Source: a virus. From it: a stretch of DNA of 54,265 bases. The notes below the pieces were generated by a model. The model worked only from the letters and a program-made list of their open reading frames with translations. It had not been told where the DNA came from and did not search any database. A program made the translations under genes and the position numbers. Each line of letters starts with the position of its first letter. Within the stretch, counting starts at the first letter, position 1. The stretch lies in IMG/VR virus record IMGVR_UViG_3300012936_002700, positions 1 to 54,265 of that record. One strand, 5' to 3'. Below are positions 1 to 8,768 of this stretch, in pieces.

Positions 1-586
1 ATTTTTTTAGTATCTTTTTATTTGCAGGTTCCATGTAAGGTTCACCGCCTTTAATACTTAGATAACGTAAGTTCATAAATGGTGTAGGATCCTCAAACAA
101 TCTTTCTATAATTTGCTCACTTTTATTTGTGTAACCAAATTCTGGATTGTCAATTCTTCTATGATATGGATTACCATTTTTAGTAAGTTTCAATTCATCT
201 TTTACCCATGCACTTGAATTGATTCCATCACACATACGACATTTTAAATTACAAATATTACTCATATTAAATTCCAAAAAGTAGATATCTGTGAAGTTTT
301 TGGAGTAATCATTTTTACTACCTACAAGCATAGGATTCAAAATATCACGAAAGAATAATCTTCTACTATGTCCTACTGCGGCTTCTTTTAAAGCACATTG
401 TTGGCACTCGGGCGGTAACACTCCACTACGGATAGAATCACGTGTGTATGACGCTGTAATGCTGTTTAAAAGGTCATTTAAAGGCGTTTGTAGCACGTTT
501 CCGTAACGTTTTGTATACACTCCGTCCGGCACAATATCGCCGTTAAAGCGTACCAAAATACTATGCCAAGGTGCGTAACATTTCAT
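1..586 (-). CDS. Twitch-type radical SAM protein (C-terminus beyond window edge)
   Basis: The frame is open from the ATG at 586 to the window edge, so the C-terminus is missing. The product starts MKCYAPWHSI and carries an N-terminal cysteine pair (PECQQC), then the radical SAM cluster motif CNLKCRMC about 130 residues in, then a GGEPY motif that in this superfamily contacts S-adenosylmethionine. Proteins of this layout bind a [4Fe-4S] cluster, cleave SAM and often have a second cluster in a twitch/SPASM domain; the substrate cannot be read from sequence. It overlaps the kinase-like gene upstream by 26 bases and is the third radical SAM gene of the same minus-strand run, which suggests a shared pathway. 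Confidence 0.85.
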   Translation of the reverse strand, partial: MKCYAPWHSILVRFNGDIVPDGVYTKRYGNVLQTPLNDLLNSITASYTRDSIRSGVLPPECQQCALKEAAVGHSRRLFFRDILNPMLVGSKNDYSKNFTDIYFLEFNMSNICNLKCRMCDGINSSAWVKDELKLTKNGNPYHRRIDNPEFGYTNKSEQIIERLFEDPTPFMNLRYLSIKGGEPYMEPANKKILKK

Positions 587-1034
587 TAAATTTCTCTCCA
601 AAAGCAGATTCTAAATCGCTATGTAGTTTATCCAAAATAGTTGTGGGTTGATATATTCCTACGTTATCCCAATCCACCATTTCCATTTTTCCAGAGCCAT
701 CTGGACTTATAATTATATTACTCAAAACCCAATCAAAGTGTGCGTATGGTTGCGTTTCTTCTATATTTTTTAAACAAAAATTATACACTTGATTTATAAA
801 CAAGTCCGTATGTTCGAACTTACTTGCTGGTGTTCCTAATATAGTTTTACAATCTATAAACATCTTACCGTTAGCACAACCACTATTAATTATGTAGCCA
901 GGACGTATTTCGTCCATTATTTCAATATGCTCTTCAAAGTACTCTAAATTTTCAAAGTCCCATTCCTTCCTATAAAAATTAGGACCTTTGTAAACACGTC
1001 TTTGTTTTTCTTTATTTTCTTTTATTAAGTCCAT
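561..1034 (-). CDS. Very small kinase-like protein (APH/LPS-kinase fold motifs)
   Basis: This 157-residue protein has a catalytic-loop-like motif HFDWVLSN (residues 99-106) followed by MVDWDNVG (119-126). These resemble HxDxxxxN and the metal-binding DxD of aminoglycoside/choline phosphotransferase-type small-molecule kinases. The N-lobe is much shorter than in ordinary kinases of this fold (250-300 residues). It overlaps both flanking radical SAM genes (26 and 23 bases), so it is translationally coupled to them and probably acts on the same product. The kinase assignment rests on two motifs only; substrate and activity are unknown, and a degenerate kinase is possible. Confidence 0.6.
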   Translation of the reverse strand: MDLIKENKEKQRRVYKGPNFYRKEWDFENLEYFEEHIEIMDEIRPGYIINSGCANGKMFIDCKTILGTPASKFEHTDLFINQVYNFCLKNIEETQPYAHFDWVLSNIIISPDGSGKMEMVDWDNVGIYQPTTILDKLHSDLESAFGEKFNEMLRTLA

Positions 1035-2064
1035 ATGCTTCTGCTACTTCAGGAATGTAATCCTGTATGTGGCATCCTCTTAATTCATCAAATGTTTTTA
1101 TCCAATGCAAAAATGCATTTTGTTCTATTTGATCTGGTTTCTGATTTACCCAATACTTAAATTTTTCTGGCGCAAACTTTTTAATTGTGTCAGGTGCATT
1201 CTTTGAGTCAAAGTATGTAGGATGAAAAAGTAAATTATCAAACACATCAAACTCATTAGTCTTTGCCCATGCAACTATATTATCGTAGTCGTGCAAGTTC
1301 ATTATTTGTATTGTTGGACCAACACTTTTGTATTTTACAAATTCTGCCCAACGTAACATATTTGTTTCTACAGTTTTCCAATCACTACCCCAACGTATGT
1401 AATCATTTACTTTGCCTATACCGTCAATACTAAAACACATATTAACAGTATCAAAACGTTTTAGTTCTTCATAAACATTAGGATTTATAATTGTAGCATT
1501 AGTATTGAATCTTATTTCAACACTGTTATCTAACTTTTTAAGAAACTTGTGTAATCCTCTTACCATCATAGGTTCGCCACCTGTTAAGTACACTTCTCTT
1601 AGTTCGGGCAAACTTGCAAGATAATCTCCACGTTCTTCTGTGTACCAATCGTAATTAGGAAACTGTTCATTACCCCATGGGGATTCCATACCCTTTTTAA
1701 GTAATTCTTTATGATCCTGATTGACTCCGCTTGACGTAGCAGGATAACACATAGTACATTTTAAATTACAGTTACTTCCAAAACGTAAATCAAGATGACT
1801 TACTCCTGGACCGTATTGTCTTGGTTTTGTGCGTTGACTGCCTTTGCCTGACGCTTCCTGTATTTCACACTTTTTACAAGCATCTGGAAATACACCGTCC
1901 TCAAATTTTTGCACTGCGTTTTTAAATACTTTACTTTCACGCCATTCTTCTATAGTGTGTGTTTGTATGTTTTCTTTGTTTGTAGGTTCATTACTTATAC
2001 AACACAAACGGAATTCACCAGAAGTTCTAATACAAACTTGATGGTCTAAATATTTACACTTCAC
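1012..2064 (-). CDS. Twitch-type radical SAM protein
   Basis: About 350 residues. The radical SAM motif CNLKCTMC lies about 100 residues in, followed by LTGGEPMMV. N-terminal cysteines (VCIRTSGEFRLCC and ACKKC) fit an accessory twitch-type Fe-S cluster. An in-frame ATG exists at 2118, but I prefer the GTG at 2064: it has a GAGG ribosome site nine bases upstream, overlaps the preceding gene by only 11 bases, and gives an N-terminus (MKCKYLDH) matching that of the neighbouring paralogue (MKCYAPWH). The protein probably carries out a radical modification in the same pathway as the other two radical SAM proteins; its substrate is unknown. Confidence 0.85.
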   Translation of the reverse strand: MKCKYLDHQVCIRTSGEFRLCCISNEPTNKENIQTHTIEEWRESKVFKNAVQKFEDGVFPDACKKCEIQEASGKGSQRTKPRQYGPGVSHLDLRFGSNCNLKCTMCYPATSSGVNQDHKELLKKGMESPWGNEQFPNYDWYTEERGDYLASLPELREVYLTGGEPMMVRGLHKFLKKLDNSVEIRFNTNATIINPNVYEELKRFDTVNMCFSIDGIGKVNDYIRWGSDWKTVETNMLRWAEFVKYKSVGPTIQIMNLHDYDNIVAWAKTNEFDVFDNLLFHPTYFDSKNAPDTIKKFAPEKFKYWVNQKPDQIEQNAFLHWIKTFDELRGCHIQDYIPEVAEAYGLNKRK

Positions 2065-3037
2065 TACAAGTAACCTCACATATTTTAAATCGTTTGTCGC
2101 TTGGTTGTAGTAGAACATTTGATTCTATTATATCTTCTATGTTAGTATCATTTACGTTGGGCCACTGCACACTGTTACATTCTTTAGCATAAGGACTATC
2201 AGGATTCTTAGCATATCTATCACTCAGCAAATAGCAACAAGGAAACACTTCGCCAGTATGACTAATTTGTATTTTTTGTTTCTTTTGCCATTTACAAGTA
2301 ATACAACCTTTGTCTAAACCTTTTTCTAATAAACCTTCTAATCTTACAACATTGTCTAAATGTTTCTTTTCATACTTGATAGTTCGTGCTTCTTCTTTTT
2401 TAGTAGCCTTGAATTTTTCTACTGCTTCAGATACAATACTATTCATAGCAGTAAATGTATATCCGCCATTTATATCAAAAACTTTGAATCCCATATCTTT
2501 AGACAGTTGTTCGCATTTTTCTATTTGATGTTTGTTATGATCAAATACAAGCATACGCCATCTTGCTAAACCGCCTGCGTCTATAAATGCTTTAGCATTA
2601 GCCATTACATTATCCCATACCACATGACGTCTATACAAATGATTAGTATCTTCTAATCCATCTATACTAAATGTAATTACTGCTTGTGGAAAATTACGTA
2701 ATTCTTGTGCAATCATTCTATACAAATTAGGTTTACCTATGCCTCCATTTGTGTGAATCATAATTTTACATTTTAATTTTTTTGCATATTTTAATGCAAA
2801 TGGTAAATTAGGATTCATAAAAGGATCTCCATAACTACCATTAAATATTATTTCTTCAACTCCTTTGGCATCATCTACTATACGTTTCCATGTGTCCATT
2901 GACATATGCCCAAGAGGCATATTAGGATTGACTTTTACACCATCAATATTGCGTGAACAGTTACCGCACATCGCATTACAATGACTTGTAAAATCAACCA
3001 CTATTGTTTTAAGATCTTTTTTAGACAAGAACCGCAT
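2054..3037 (-). CDS. Radical SAM protein with SPASM-like C-terminus
   Basis: 327 residues. The cluster motif CNAMCGNC lies near the N-terminus (residues about 20-27), and the middle of the protein has the usual radical SAM barrel pattern, for example VITFSIDGLED. The C-terminus has further cysteines (GCITCKWQ, GEVFPCCY, CEVTCSEV) typical of SPASM or twitch auxiliary clusters. It is the first gene of the minus-strand radical SAM run and is divergent from the oxygenase gene at 3095. Families with this architecture include peptide-maturation and sugar- or cofactor-modifying enzymes; nothing here identifies the substrate. Confidence 0.85.
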   Translation of the reverse strand: MRFLSKKDLKTIVVDFTSHCNAMCGNCSRNIDGVKVNPNMPLGHMSMDTWKRIVDDAKGVEEIIFNGSYGDPFMNPNLPFALKYAKKLKCKIMIHTNGGIGKPNLYRMIAQELRNFPQAVITFSIDGLEDTNHLYRRHVVWDNVMANAKAFIDAGGLARWRMLVFDHNKHQIEKCEQLSKDMGFKVFDINGGYTFTAMNSIVSEAVEKFKATKKEEARTIKYEKKHLDNVVRLEGLLEKGLDKGCITCKWQKKQKIQISHTGEVFPCCYLLSDRYAKNPDSPYAKECNSVQWPNVNDTNIEDIIESNVLLQPSDKRFKICEVTCSEV

Positions 3038-3094
3038 ACTGTATTTACCGCCAAAATAGTAGCATTTAACTTACATTGGTAGGTAAATATTACT
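3038..3094. promoter_or_regulatory. Divergent intergenic region with paired GGTAAATA boxes
   Basis: The 57-base gap separates two divergently transcribed genes. GGTAAATA lies four bases before the minus-strand ATG (3042-3049 reversed) and five bases before the plus-strand ATG (3082-3089). The box differs by one base from the GATAAATA late-promoter element seen elsewhere in the window. It is either a pair of late promoters giving almost leaderless transcripts or a translation-related motif; the sequence does not decide. Confidence 0.4.
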
Positions 3095-3811
3095 ATGCAA
3101 GAATTGGAACAATACCATAACGAACACGGCATAATTAAGCAAGAATTATATCCAGATACCTTTGACCCTAAGTGGTTAGTGATGGAAAGTGGCTGGGGAT
3201 ATTTTCATCTAAGTGCATTAGATAACCAACCATGGAAAGAAATGCACAAAGAAGCAGAAGCACTTGCAGATAAGTTTCATTCACACAGAGAAGACAGTTA
3301 CGGTAAAGGTTGGAAAAGTTTGACACTACACGGACTTGACGAAGACACACAAAGTCTAAATCAATATGGGCAAAGAGAAGAAGTACTCAAACAATTAGAT
3401 TGGACTTGGGTGGCAGAGAAATGTCCTATTACAAAGAATTTTTTAACAAATGTTTGGCCAGCAGAATTTTTAAATCGTGTAAGGTTTATGTATCTTGAAC
3501 CTGGCGGATATATTCTTCCGCATCAAGATCGTAAAGATGAAGAAAAGCGTTTAAGTGTTTGTAACATAAGTTTGAATAATCCAGAAGGCTGTCAATTTGT
3601 TTACAAAGACAAAGGCATAGTGCCTTTCAAAGACGAAGGTAGTGCATTTTTAATGGACATTAGTAACGTACATTCTGTTTGGAATAAAAGTGATAAGCCA
3701 AGAATACATATGATTATACATTATGAACTTGGTAGACGCACCAGGGATATGTTTTACACATTAAGAGAAAGTTTCTACTCCAATAGGAGAGCAATCAATG
3801 GATTGGAATAG
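3095..3811 (+). CDS. Aspartyl/asparaginyl-hydroxylase-like 2-oxoglutarate Fe(II) oxygenase
   Basis: 238 residues with a double-stranded beta-helix oxygenase signature. The iron ligands look like H143 and D145 (LPHQDR) with H193 (NVHSVWN), and R203 (KPRIHMIIHY) is the probable 2-oxoglutarate anchor. Such enzymes hydroxylate or otherwise oxidise a substrate using O2 and 2-oxoglutarate. It is the first gene of a four-gene plus-strand run, overlapping the next gene by 14 bases, and sits opposite three radical SAM genes. The substrate is not evident. Confidence 0.75.
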   Translation: MQELEQYHNEHGIIKQELYPDTFDPKWLVMESGWGYFHLSALDNQPWKEMHKEAEALADKFHSHREDSYGKGWKSLTLHGLDEDTQSLNQYGQREEVLKQLDWTWVAEKCPITKNFLTNVWPAEFLNRVRFMYLEPGGYILPHQDRKDEEKRLSVCNISLNNPEGCQFVYKDKGIVPFKDEGSAFLMDISNVHSVWNKSDKPRIHMIIHYELGRRTRDMFYTLRESFYSNRRAINGLE

Positions 3812-5258
3812 TTTATCAGTTGATCGTTACTACGAAGACCTTGATGGCAATAATGATGTTGGCATAGGTATATTAGATATCACACGAGATATAGATAACA
3901 AGTTTGTTGCAAAACGCACACTTGATATGACCTACTTTTATATCAATAGAATGATTAAAATGAATTTGTGTTCATATGTAGGACATCATAAAACTGTAAA
4001 AGAAATATTAGAACTTGCAATTATTGAAGGCAAAAAATATTGTATGGTTGCGTGTCAAGGTTTGCTTTTATATAGAGGACCAAGTTTAGTACAAAAAAGT
4101 TTACAGTATGCAGAAAACAATCCTGAATTTTTTGTAATAGGGCATATTATGGACAAGCAAGGGCAACATCATTATCTTACTAAAGGTGCATATCCAGGAT
4201 TACACAGACAATATTTGTTTGTAAATTTGAACAAATGGGTAGAATTAGGACAACCAGACTTTGATGAACTTGGTGTGTTTACAGACAGGCCAAGAAAGTA
4301 TCGCAATGTTGAATATAGCAAAGAAAAAATACACAGTGAATACACACCTAAGTGGGTAAAGGGTGCAGAAGGTTATATGCAAAGCACTATCACTGCTGAT
4401 GGCAGTAACTGGATAAATCTTGCCGCTGAAAACAATATTACAATAGATAACCTTGATAATGATATGCGTGAGTGCAAAGTATTTTTATATCCGTATAATA
4501 AACCACATATACTTGAACAAGTATGGTTAGATAAAACTAATGACAAACTTGTAGATCAATTGAATTACAGTCAAAAGGCTTGGATAAGAAAATTAGGTTA
4601 TCAAGAAGAAATTGAAAAAAATAGAGTTTATGCATTTAATACAGAAAGACTTTCAGGTGAAGGCATTAGAACAAATGGCAAACATATAGATCATTTGTTT
4701 AGTGCGGCCGCTGGATTCAAACCTCTTGCTATTTTAAATGCTAATGGTTTCCATGAAGGTACAACCGTGCATTACTTTGATTGGTGTGAAGCAAGTTTAA
4801 ATTTTAAAAAGCATTTACTTGAAACTTGGGACGGTTATGATTTAGATAAATGGCTCTTAGAACACGATTTAACTTATAACTTCAGTAGCACTTACCGTGC
4901 AAACTATAAAGAATTTTGGCAACAAGAACTAAAAGAGTTTGGTGGAAGTCTTGCATTTCAAAGATTATGGTCAAGATATAAAACTTTAAAACACGAATTT
5001 CATGTAATAGATATCGTAACAGAAAGCAATAAGTTATTTGATCTAATTGATAATGTACATGGTACAAAGGTATTATGGACTACAAATATATGGTCAAGTG
5101 AAATGCTTCAATGGAATGTTCAACCTGAAGAACTTGAAATGCACTACAAAAAATTTAAAAGTAGAATAAAAAATTTAATTGTATATGGACACGATTATTG
5201 TGCAATAGATCTAAATGATAGTATAAAAGGAGATTACACTCATGTCAGATTTGCATGA
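3798..5258 (+). CDS. Large protein of unknown function
   Basis: 486 residues, not recognised. It starts at an ATG with a good ribosome site (GGAGAGCAATCA). The first half has alternating strand/helix blocks with motifs such as KKYCMVACQG, FFVIGHIMD and GLHRQYLFVNLNKW, which vaguely recall a nucleotide-sugar transferase (GT-A-like) fold. The second half is rich in aromatic and charged residues. No signal peptide or membrane segment is apparent. It overlaps the oxygenase upstream and the PP-loop gene downstream, so it belongs to the same operon. A glycosyltransferase role is only a guess. Confidence 0.7.
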   Translation: MDWNSLSVDRYYEDLDGNNDVGIGILDITRDIDNKFVAKRTLDMTYFYINRMIKMNLCSYVGHHKTVKEILELAIIEGKKYCMVACQGLLLYRGPSLVQKSLQYAENNPEFFVIGHIMDKQGQHHYLTKGAYPGLHRQYLFVNLNKWVELGQPDFDELGVFTDRPRKYRNVEYSKEKIHSEYTPKWVKGAEGYMQSTITADGSNWINLAAENNITIDNLDNDMRECKVFLYPYNKPHILEQVWLDKTNDKLVDQLNYSQKAWIRKLGYQEEIEKNRVYAFNTERLSGEGIRTNGKHIDHLFSAAAGFKPLAILNANGFHEGTTVHYFDWCEASLNFKKHLLETWDGYDLDKWLLEHDLTYNFSSTYRANYKEFWQQELKEFGGSLAFQRLWSRYKTLKHEFHVIDIVTESNKLFDLIDNVHGTKVLWTTNIWSSEMLQWNVQPEELEMHYKKFKSRIKNLIVYGHDYCAIDLNDSIKGDYTHVRFA

Positions 5259-5943
5259 TATGGCAAGACCTCATTGGGACCTTCCTATATATAAACAAGA
5301 AATTCTTACGAACAATGTAGTGTTCAATTATTATGACTGTGATGTATGTGTAAGTATCAGCGGCGGAATAGATAGTGCTTTACTATTGTATAACGTTGCA
5401 TTACATTCTCCTCGTGATATTCATGTGTATACTTTAGCAAATAATGATCTAATGCTTAAAAATGTAACTGCCGCGACAGCAGTAGTTAACAAAGTAAGAG
5501 AACTTACAAACAATCCAAATATATATCATACAGTGATGCATATGGAAGGATCTAAACCAAACGGTGGCGAAGTTATAGGACATAGAATGCGTAAACACTT
5601 TGGCAAATTTATGGAAGTGTGTTATATGGGTGTAACACAAAATCCACCACTTGATGTAATGAAGAACTGGGACGTAGCAGATTGGAGTCACAAGTACAGA
5701 GACAATCTAACAAAAGAATTTGAAGTTTTACCTAACGTAGGCAATATCTATATGCCTTGGACAAATGTACACAAAAAATATATTGCGGCTATTTACAGAG
5801 CCCAAGGATTATTAGATACACTATTTCCTGTTACATATAGTTGTGAATGGTATGCTAAAGACGGCAATGATCCTGGTATGGACCATTGTAAAAACTGTTG
5901 GTGGTGTTTAGAACGTTATTGGGGGTTCAATAGATATGTATAA
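5242..5943 (+). CDS. QueC-like PP-loop ATPase (7-cyano-7-deazaguanine synthase-like)
   Basis: 233 residues. The PP-loop motif SISGGIDSALLL (residues 38-49) activates a carboxylate with ATP. The C-terminus has C201, C216, C219 and C222 in the order YSC...CKNCWWCLER, which matches the zinc-binding tail of QueC. QueC converts 7-carboxy-7-deazaguanine and ammonia to preQ0. FolE, QueD and QueE are also in this window, which makes a preQ0 role attractive. Caveat: this gene is in the plus-strand radical SAM/oxygenase island, far from the other pathway genes, so another PP-loop amidating or adenylating role is possible. It starts in the overlap with the upstream gene behind a GGAG site. Confidence 0.65.
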   Translation: MSDLHDMARPHWDLPIYKQEILTNNVVFNYYDCDVCVSISGGIDSALLLYNVALHSPRDIHVYTLANNDLMLKNVTAATAVVNKVRELTNNPNIYHTVMHMEGSKPNGGEVIGHRMRKHFGKFMEVCYMGVTQNPPLDVMKNWDVADWSHKYRDNLTKEFEVLPNVGNIYMPWTNVHKKYIAAIYRAQGLLDTLFPVTYSCEWYAKDGNDPGMDHCKNCWWCLERYWGFNRYV

Positions 5944-6478
5944 AGTAGTACAGTGGAATGAATCAATTGATCTAACAGACTACTACAATAGAGCAAAAGA
6001 AAAAGGCTTTGTTAATAATGCAAGTCGTGAAATGCTTATTGATTGTTTTAAGAATGAACGAGAAATGATATTGTTTTTGTTATACGAAGATGATACAATC
6101 ATAGGCACACAAGTATTACATACATTTGATGAGTTAGGTCCTGATGCTTGGAGAGCAGGAAGAACAAGTTTGCTTGTACCACCTTTAGGCAAAGGCAGAA
6201 GTATTATTACAAAGTTTCAAAATCATACAGATCAATTTTTACATCCTGCCGTTATTAATTTTGTGACAGAACGCAAGGGTAAATTATATTCAACTACAAA
6301 TATGAATCCAGAAGCCAAACAAAATCAATCACACTTAATATATTTTCCATTGTTAGAAAAGATGGGTGTAGTTGATAAAGTTAAGGATATGGAATATAGA
6401 TATACCAAACAGTCAGTTTGGAAATTTAATTTTAATCGTTTTTGGGAATTGTATAACTTATTTCCTAAATGGAATTAA
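5936..6478 (+). CDS. Small protein, possibly GNAT-like acyltransferase
   Basis: 180 residues. Alternating segments such as MILFLLYEDDTIIGTQVLHTF followed by a loop RAGRTSLLVPPLGKGRSIITKF are loosely compatible with a GNAT acetyltransferase, but the acetyl-CoA motif is not clear. It overlaps the QueC-like gene by eight bases and is the last gene of the plus-strand run. Its TAA shares bases with the stop codon of the convergent fibre gene, so there is no room for a separate terminator. Function unassigned. Confidence 0.6.
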   Translation: MYKVVQWNESIDLTDYYNRAKEKGFVNNASREMLIDCFKNEREMILFLLYEDDTIIGTQVLHTFDELGPDAWRAGRTSLLVPPLGKGRSIITKFQNHTDQFLHPAVINFVTERKGKLYSTTNMNPEAKQNQSHLIYFPLLEKMGVVDKVKDMEYRYTKQSVWKFNFNRFWELYNLFPKWN

Positions 6479-7773
6479 GCAATCATTGCTACCCACGCCG
6501 AGCCTGTCCAGAACACTGGGTAAGGTGTTGATCCACTGTAACTTGCTGGATCCCAATTAGTCTTGTTAGCAACTGCAATCATTCCAATAACTGGAGTAGA
6601 CGGAGCCGCCGCTTGTGGTTCTAATGTCATTACACCTTCAATATCAATAGTTGATCTTGCACTTGTTCTATTAATAGCAAGTTGACCTTGACTGTCTAAT
6701 ACCATTAGTTTTGGAACTGGTGTAGTATTAGTTCCTGCGTTAGTAATAAATTCTATTTGTCCTGGTGCTTGGTCGTCTGCAATAGTACCGTTTGGATCTG
6801 TTCTAAATAAAATTACAGAAGAAAGTACTTTAGTTCCAAATGTACCAAAGTCTGGATCAAATGCAGTTGCACTGATTTCTCCAATGTAGTTACCAGCAGT
6901 TACTTTAACTTCGTTTCCGCTATCTGGGAATCCACCATAGTAACCATTTAATGTCATACCAGAAATGTTTGCACTTGTGGCACCATTTAAACTGTTAATT
7001 CTTACCGCACTTGATTCGTCGGAGTTCCATACATTAAGTACAGTGTCATCAGTTTCAGTTGGACCACTGATGTTAACTTCTAATTGTGTTGAAAGAAGTG
7101 TGTCGCCAGTTACACTAAACTGACCATTGTTAATAATTACTTTACTGTTTACTGCGTCAACAAGTAATGTTGAATCATCACCAAATACTGAACCTTTAAT
7201 ATCTGCTGTCAAGTTAGTAATTGAAGCACCAGCAAGATCTAAATCACCTGGTACAAATAATGCTCTTGCATTATCCCATATTAAGTATTGTCCTTGTGTA
7301 GGAGTATCACTACCTGATACACTAACATCACCTAAGTTGTCAATGCTTTTTGATGCTAACTGAGCATCTAAATCAAATGATAAAAATGCTTCATCACCTG
7401 CTACCCAACCACCTGCGCCGCCGTTAGCAGTTGCATCATATTTTAAAACTTTGTTTGTAGCAACGCCTGTTACTGCGTCTACGTTAGTTAAATCATTAAG
7501 AGTTTGTGCGATAGACAGTGTTTCTGCCTGCCATCTTGCATTAGGAGTATTCCACTGAAGTACTTGACCGTTTGCTGGAGTAAGAGTGTCTTCTACATCA
7601 GTTAAATTTTGAATTGAAAGGTTAGGGTTAATTTGGACACCGCCAGTTGTTACACCGTCACCTATCCATAGTTTACCTGTATCTGTTACGAAAATGGGTT
7701 CACCCAATGCTGGGTTTATGCCCGTCAGTGCCGCTCTTTCGGCCTCTGTACCTCTTCTAATTTTTAATGCCAT
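6475..7773 (-). CDS. Tail/head fibre protein with MTD-like N-terminal domain
   Basis: 432 residues. The N-terminus (LKIRRGTEAERAALT and GEPIFVTDTGKLWIGDG, residues 3-42) is the short anchoring domain found at the start of many phage fibre and major-tropism-determinant-like proteins. The rest is rich in Gly, Thr, Ser, Asn and Val, and the periodic NLGDVSVSGSDTPTQGQYLIWD-type segments are typical of fibrous shaft repeats. It is probably a virion adhesin or fibre. A CATAAATAC late-promoter box lies about 33 bases upstream of the ATG, consistent with late expression. The receptor-binding part is presumably C-terminal (SGSTPYPVFWTGSAWVAM). Confidence 0.75.
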   Translation of the reverse strand: MALKIRRGTEAERAALTGINPALGEPIFVTDTGKLWIGDGVTTGGVQINPNLSIQNLTDVEDTLTPANGQVLQWNTPNARWQAETLSIAQTLNDLTNVDAVTGVATNKVLKYDATANGGAGGWVAGDEAFLSFDLDAQLASKSIDNLGDVSVSGSDTPTQGQYLIWDNARALFVPGDLDLAGASITNLTADIKGSVFGDDSTLLVDAVNSKVIINNGQFSVTGDTLLSTQLEVNISGPTETDDTVLNVWNSDESSAVRINSLNGATSANISGMTLNGYYGGFPDSGNEVKVTAGNYIGEISATAFDPDFGTFGTKVLSSVILFRTDPNGTIADDQAPGQIEFITNAGTNTTPVPKLMVLDSQGQLAINRTSARSTIDIEGVMTLEPQAAAPSTPVIGMIAVANKTNWDPASYSGSTPYPVFWTGSAWVAMIA

Positions 7774-7805
7774 ACTCGCTTACTCCTGAAGTGCTTTTGC
7801 TATAT

Positions 7806-7814
7806 GTATTTATG
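7806..7814 (-). promoter_or_regulatory. T4-type late promoter box
   Basis: Minus strand reads CATAAATAC, matching the TATAAATA late-promoter -10 element of T4-like phages. It sits 33 bases upstream of the fibre gene start. Confidence 0.6.
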
Positions 7815-7841
7815 CCAAATACTTTAATTCAATAATATACA

Positions 7842-8159
7842 TTATTTACGCATTTTGGCGTTTTTAAACACTGTAGCAGTGCCCTTTTGTATGTCTTGCT
7901 TTATCTTTCTACTGTCTAAAGCAAAGTCTACGGACTTAATTTTAGGTCCATATTCATTGAAAAGGTTCCTTATGTCCTTCTCAAAACGCTTCTGCGTAAT
8001 GTTAGGCTTACACTCTATGATCCACTTTTTCCTACTTGAGAACGTAACTTCAATGTGTTCCAGGTATTCAAGGGGGATAGTTTTAACTTCTATGCCCTTG
8101 AATACTTCTGGCCAATGTCTGATTACGTCTTCAGGAAGTTTTAATTTCCTGTAGGCCAT
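7842..8159 (-). CDS. Hypothetical phage protein
   Basis: 105 residues, not recognised. It is basic, with a central IKSVDFALDSRKIKQD segment, and lacks signal peptide or membrane segments. The gene lies four bases after the 200-residue gene and before the fibre gene, in the likely virion-gene block. The conserved look of the block suggests a structural or assembly role, but there is no motif evidence. Confidence 0.6.
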   Translation of the reverse strand: MAYRKLKLPEDVIRHWPEVFKGIEVKTIPLEYLEHIEVTFSSRKKWIIECKPNITQKRFEKDIRNLFNEYGPKIKSVDFALDSRKIKQDIQKGTATVFKNAKMRK

Positions 8160-8163
8160 TTAT

Positions 8164-8766
8164 TTAGGCCTTGCTTTTTTTCTTAGTAGGTACAAGTTCC
8201 TCTGCTTGACGTCTTAATTGTGCCGCTTCTTTGCTTAATCTATCCGCTTGTGAACGGTATGATTTAGCAAGATCTTCATCACTCATAACATCATTTGATG
8301 CAGTTGCTACTGGCTCGTTTGATGGAGCAGTTTCACTTGCAGACGCTGGTGTATCAGTTACTGTTGCAAGATTAGTTGCATCTTCTGATAAAGCAATATC
8401 TTTTATGCTTACACCTTTTTGCTCTGCAATCAGTTTGTTCAACTCGTCCAATGTTACTGTATCAGTAGAAGTTGGAGTCATTGTAACCTCTGATGTAGGA
8501 ACTTTCATTAGTTTACCTTGTGCATGAAAGCGAGATAGCATAACACTACCGTCTGAAAGACGTGTACGTGCCATTGCTTCTGCAAGTTCATATGCATCTT
8601 GGCCCGATGGTGAATCTACTAATTGCATTAAAATATCATGATCTGAATCTGTTAAGTTTTCAGTTGATACCACTAAACAATTTTCGTGATCACCTGGGAT
8701 TGTTCTATACGCAACAGCAACTTTTCTTTTGTTGCTATTGAGTCTACCTATGTGCTTAATAGCCAT
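8164..8766 (-). CDS. Hypothetical protein, possible virion component
   Basis: 200 residues. A compact N-terminal region of about 95 residues (AIKHIGRLNSNKRKVAVAYR, then LVDSPSGQDAYELAEAMA) is followed by a Ser/Thr/Ala-rich linker. The C-terminal part (DEDLAKSYRSQADRLSKEAA) is charged and predicted to form a coiled coil, ending in a Lys-rich tail. This layout is common in phage structural or scaffold-associated proteins. It is two bases from the preceding gene, in an operon with the Ala/Pro-rich 114-residue protein. Function unknown. Confidence 0.6.
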   Translation of the reverse strand: MAIKHIGRLNSNKRKVAVAYRTIPGDHENCLVVSTENLTDSDHDILMQLVDSPSGQDAYELAEAMARTRLSDGSVMLSRFHAQGKLMKVPTSEVTMTPTSTDTVTLDELNKLIAEQKGVSIKDIALSEDATNLATVTDTPASASETAPSNEPVATASNDVMSDEDLAKSYRSQADRLSKEAAQLRRQAEELVPTKKKSKA

Positions 8767-8768
8767 AA

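Noticed and set aside
1844-2041. Plus-strand frame inside the second radical SAM gene
   Set aside because: Antisense to a clear radical SAM coding region, Ser/Leu-rich low-quality sequence and no ribosome site; the same holds for the many other plus-strand frames opposite minus genes.
6475-7773. Diversity-generating retroelement target in the fibre gene (MTD-like N-terminus)
   Set aside because: No reverse transcriptase, template repeat or variable-repeat pair was found in this window; only the N-terminal domain resembles MTD.
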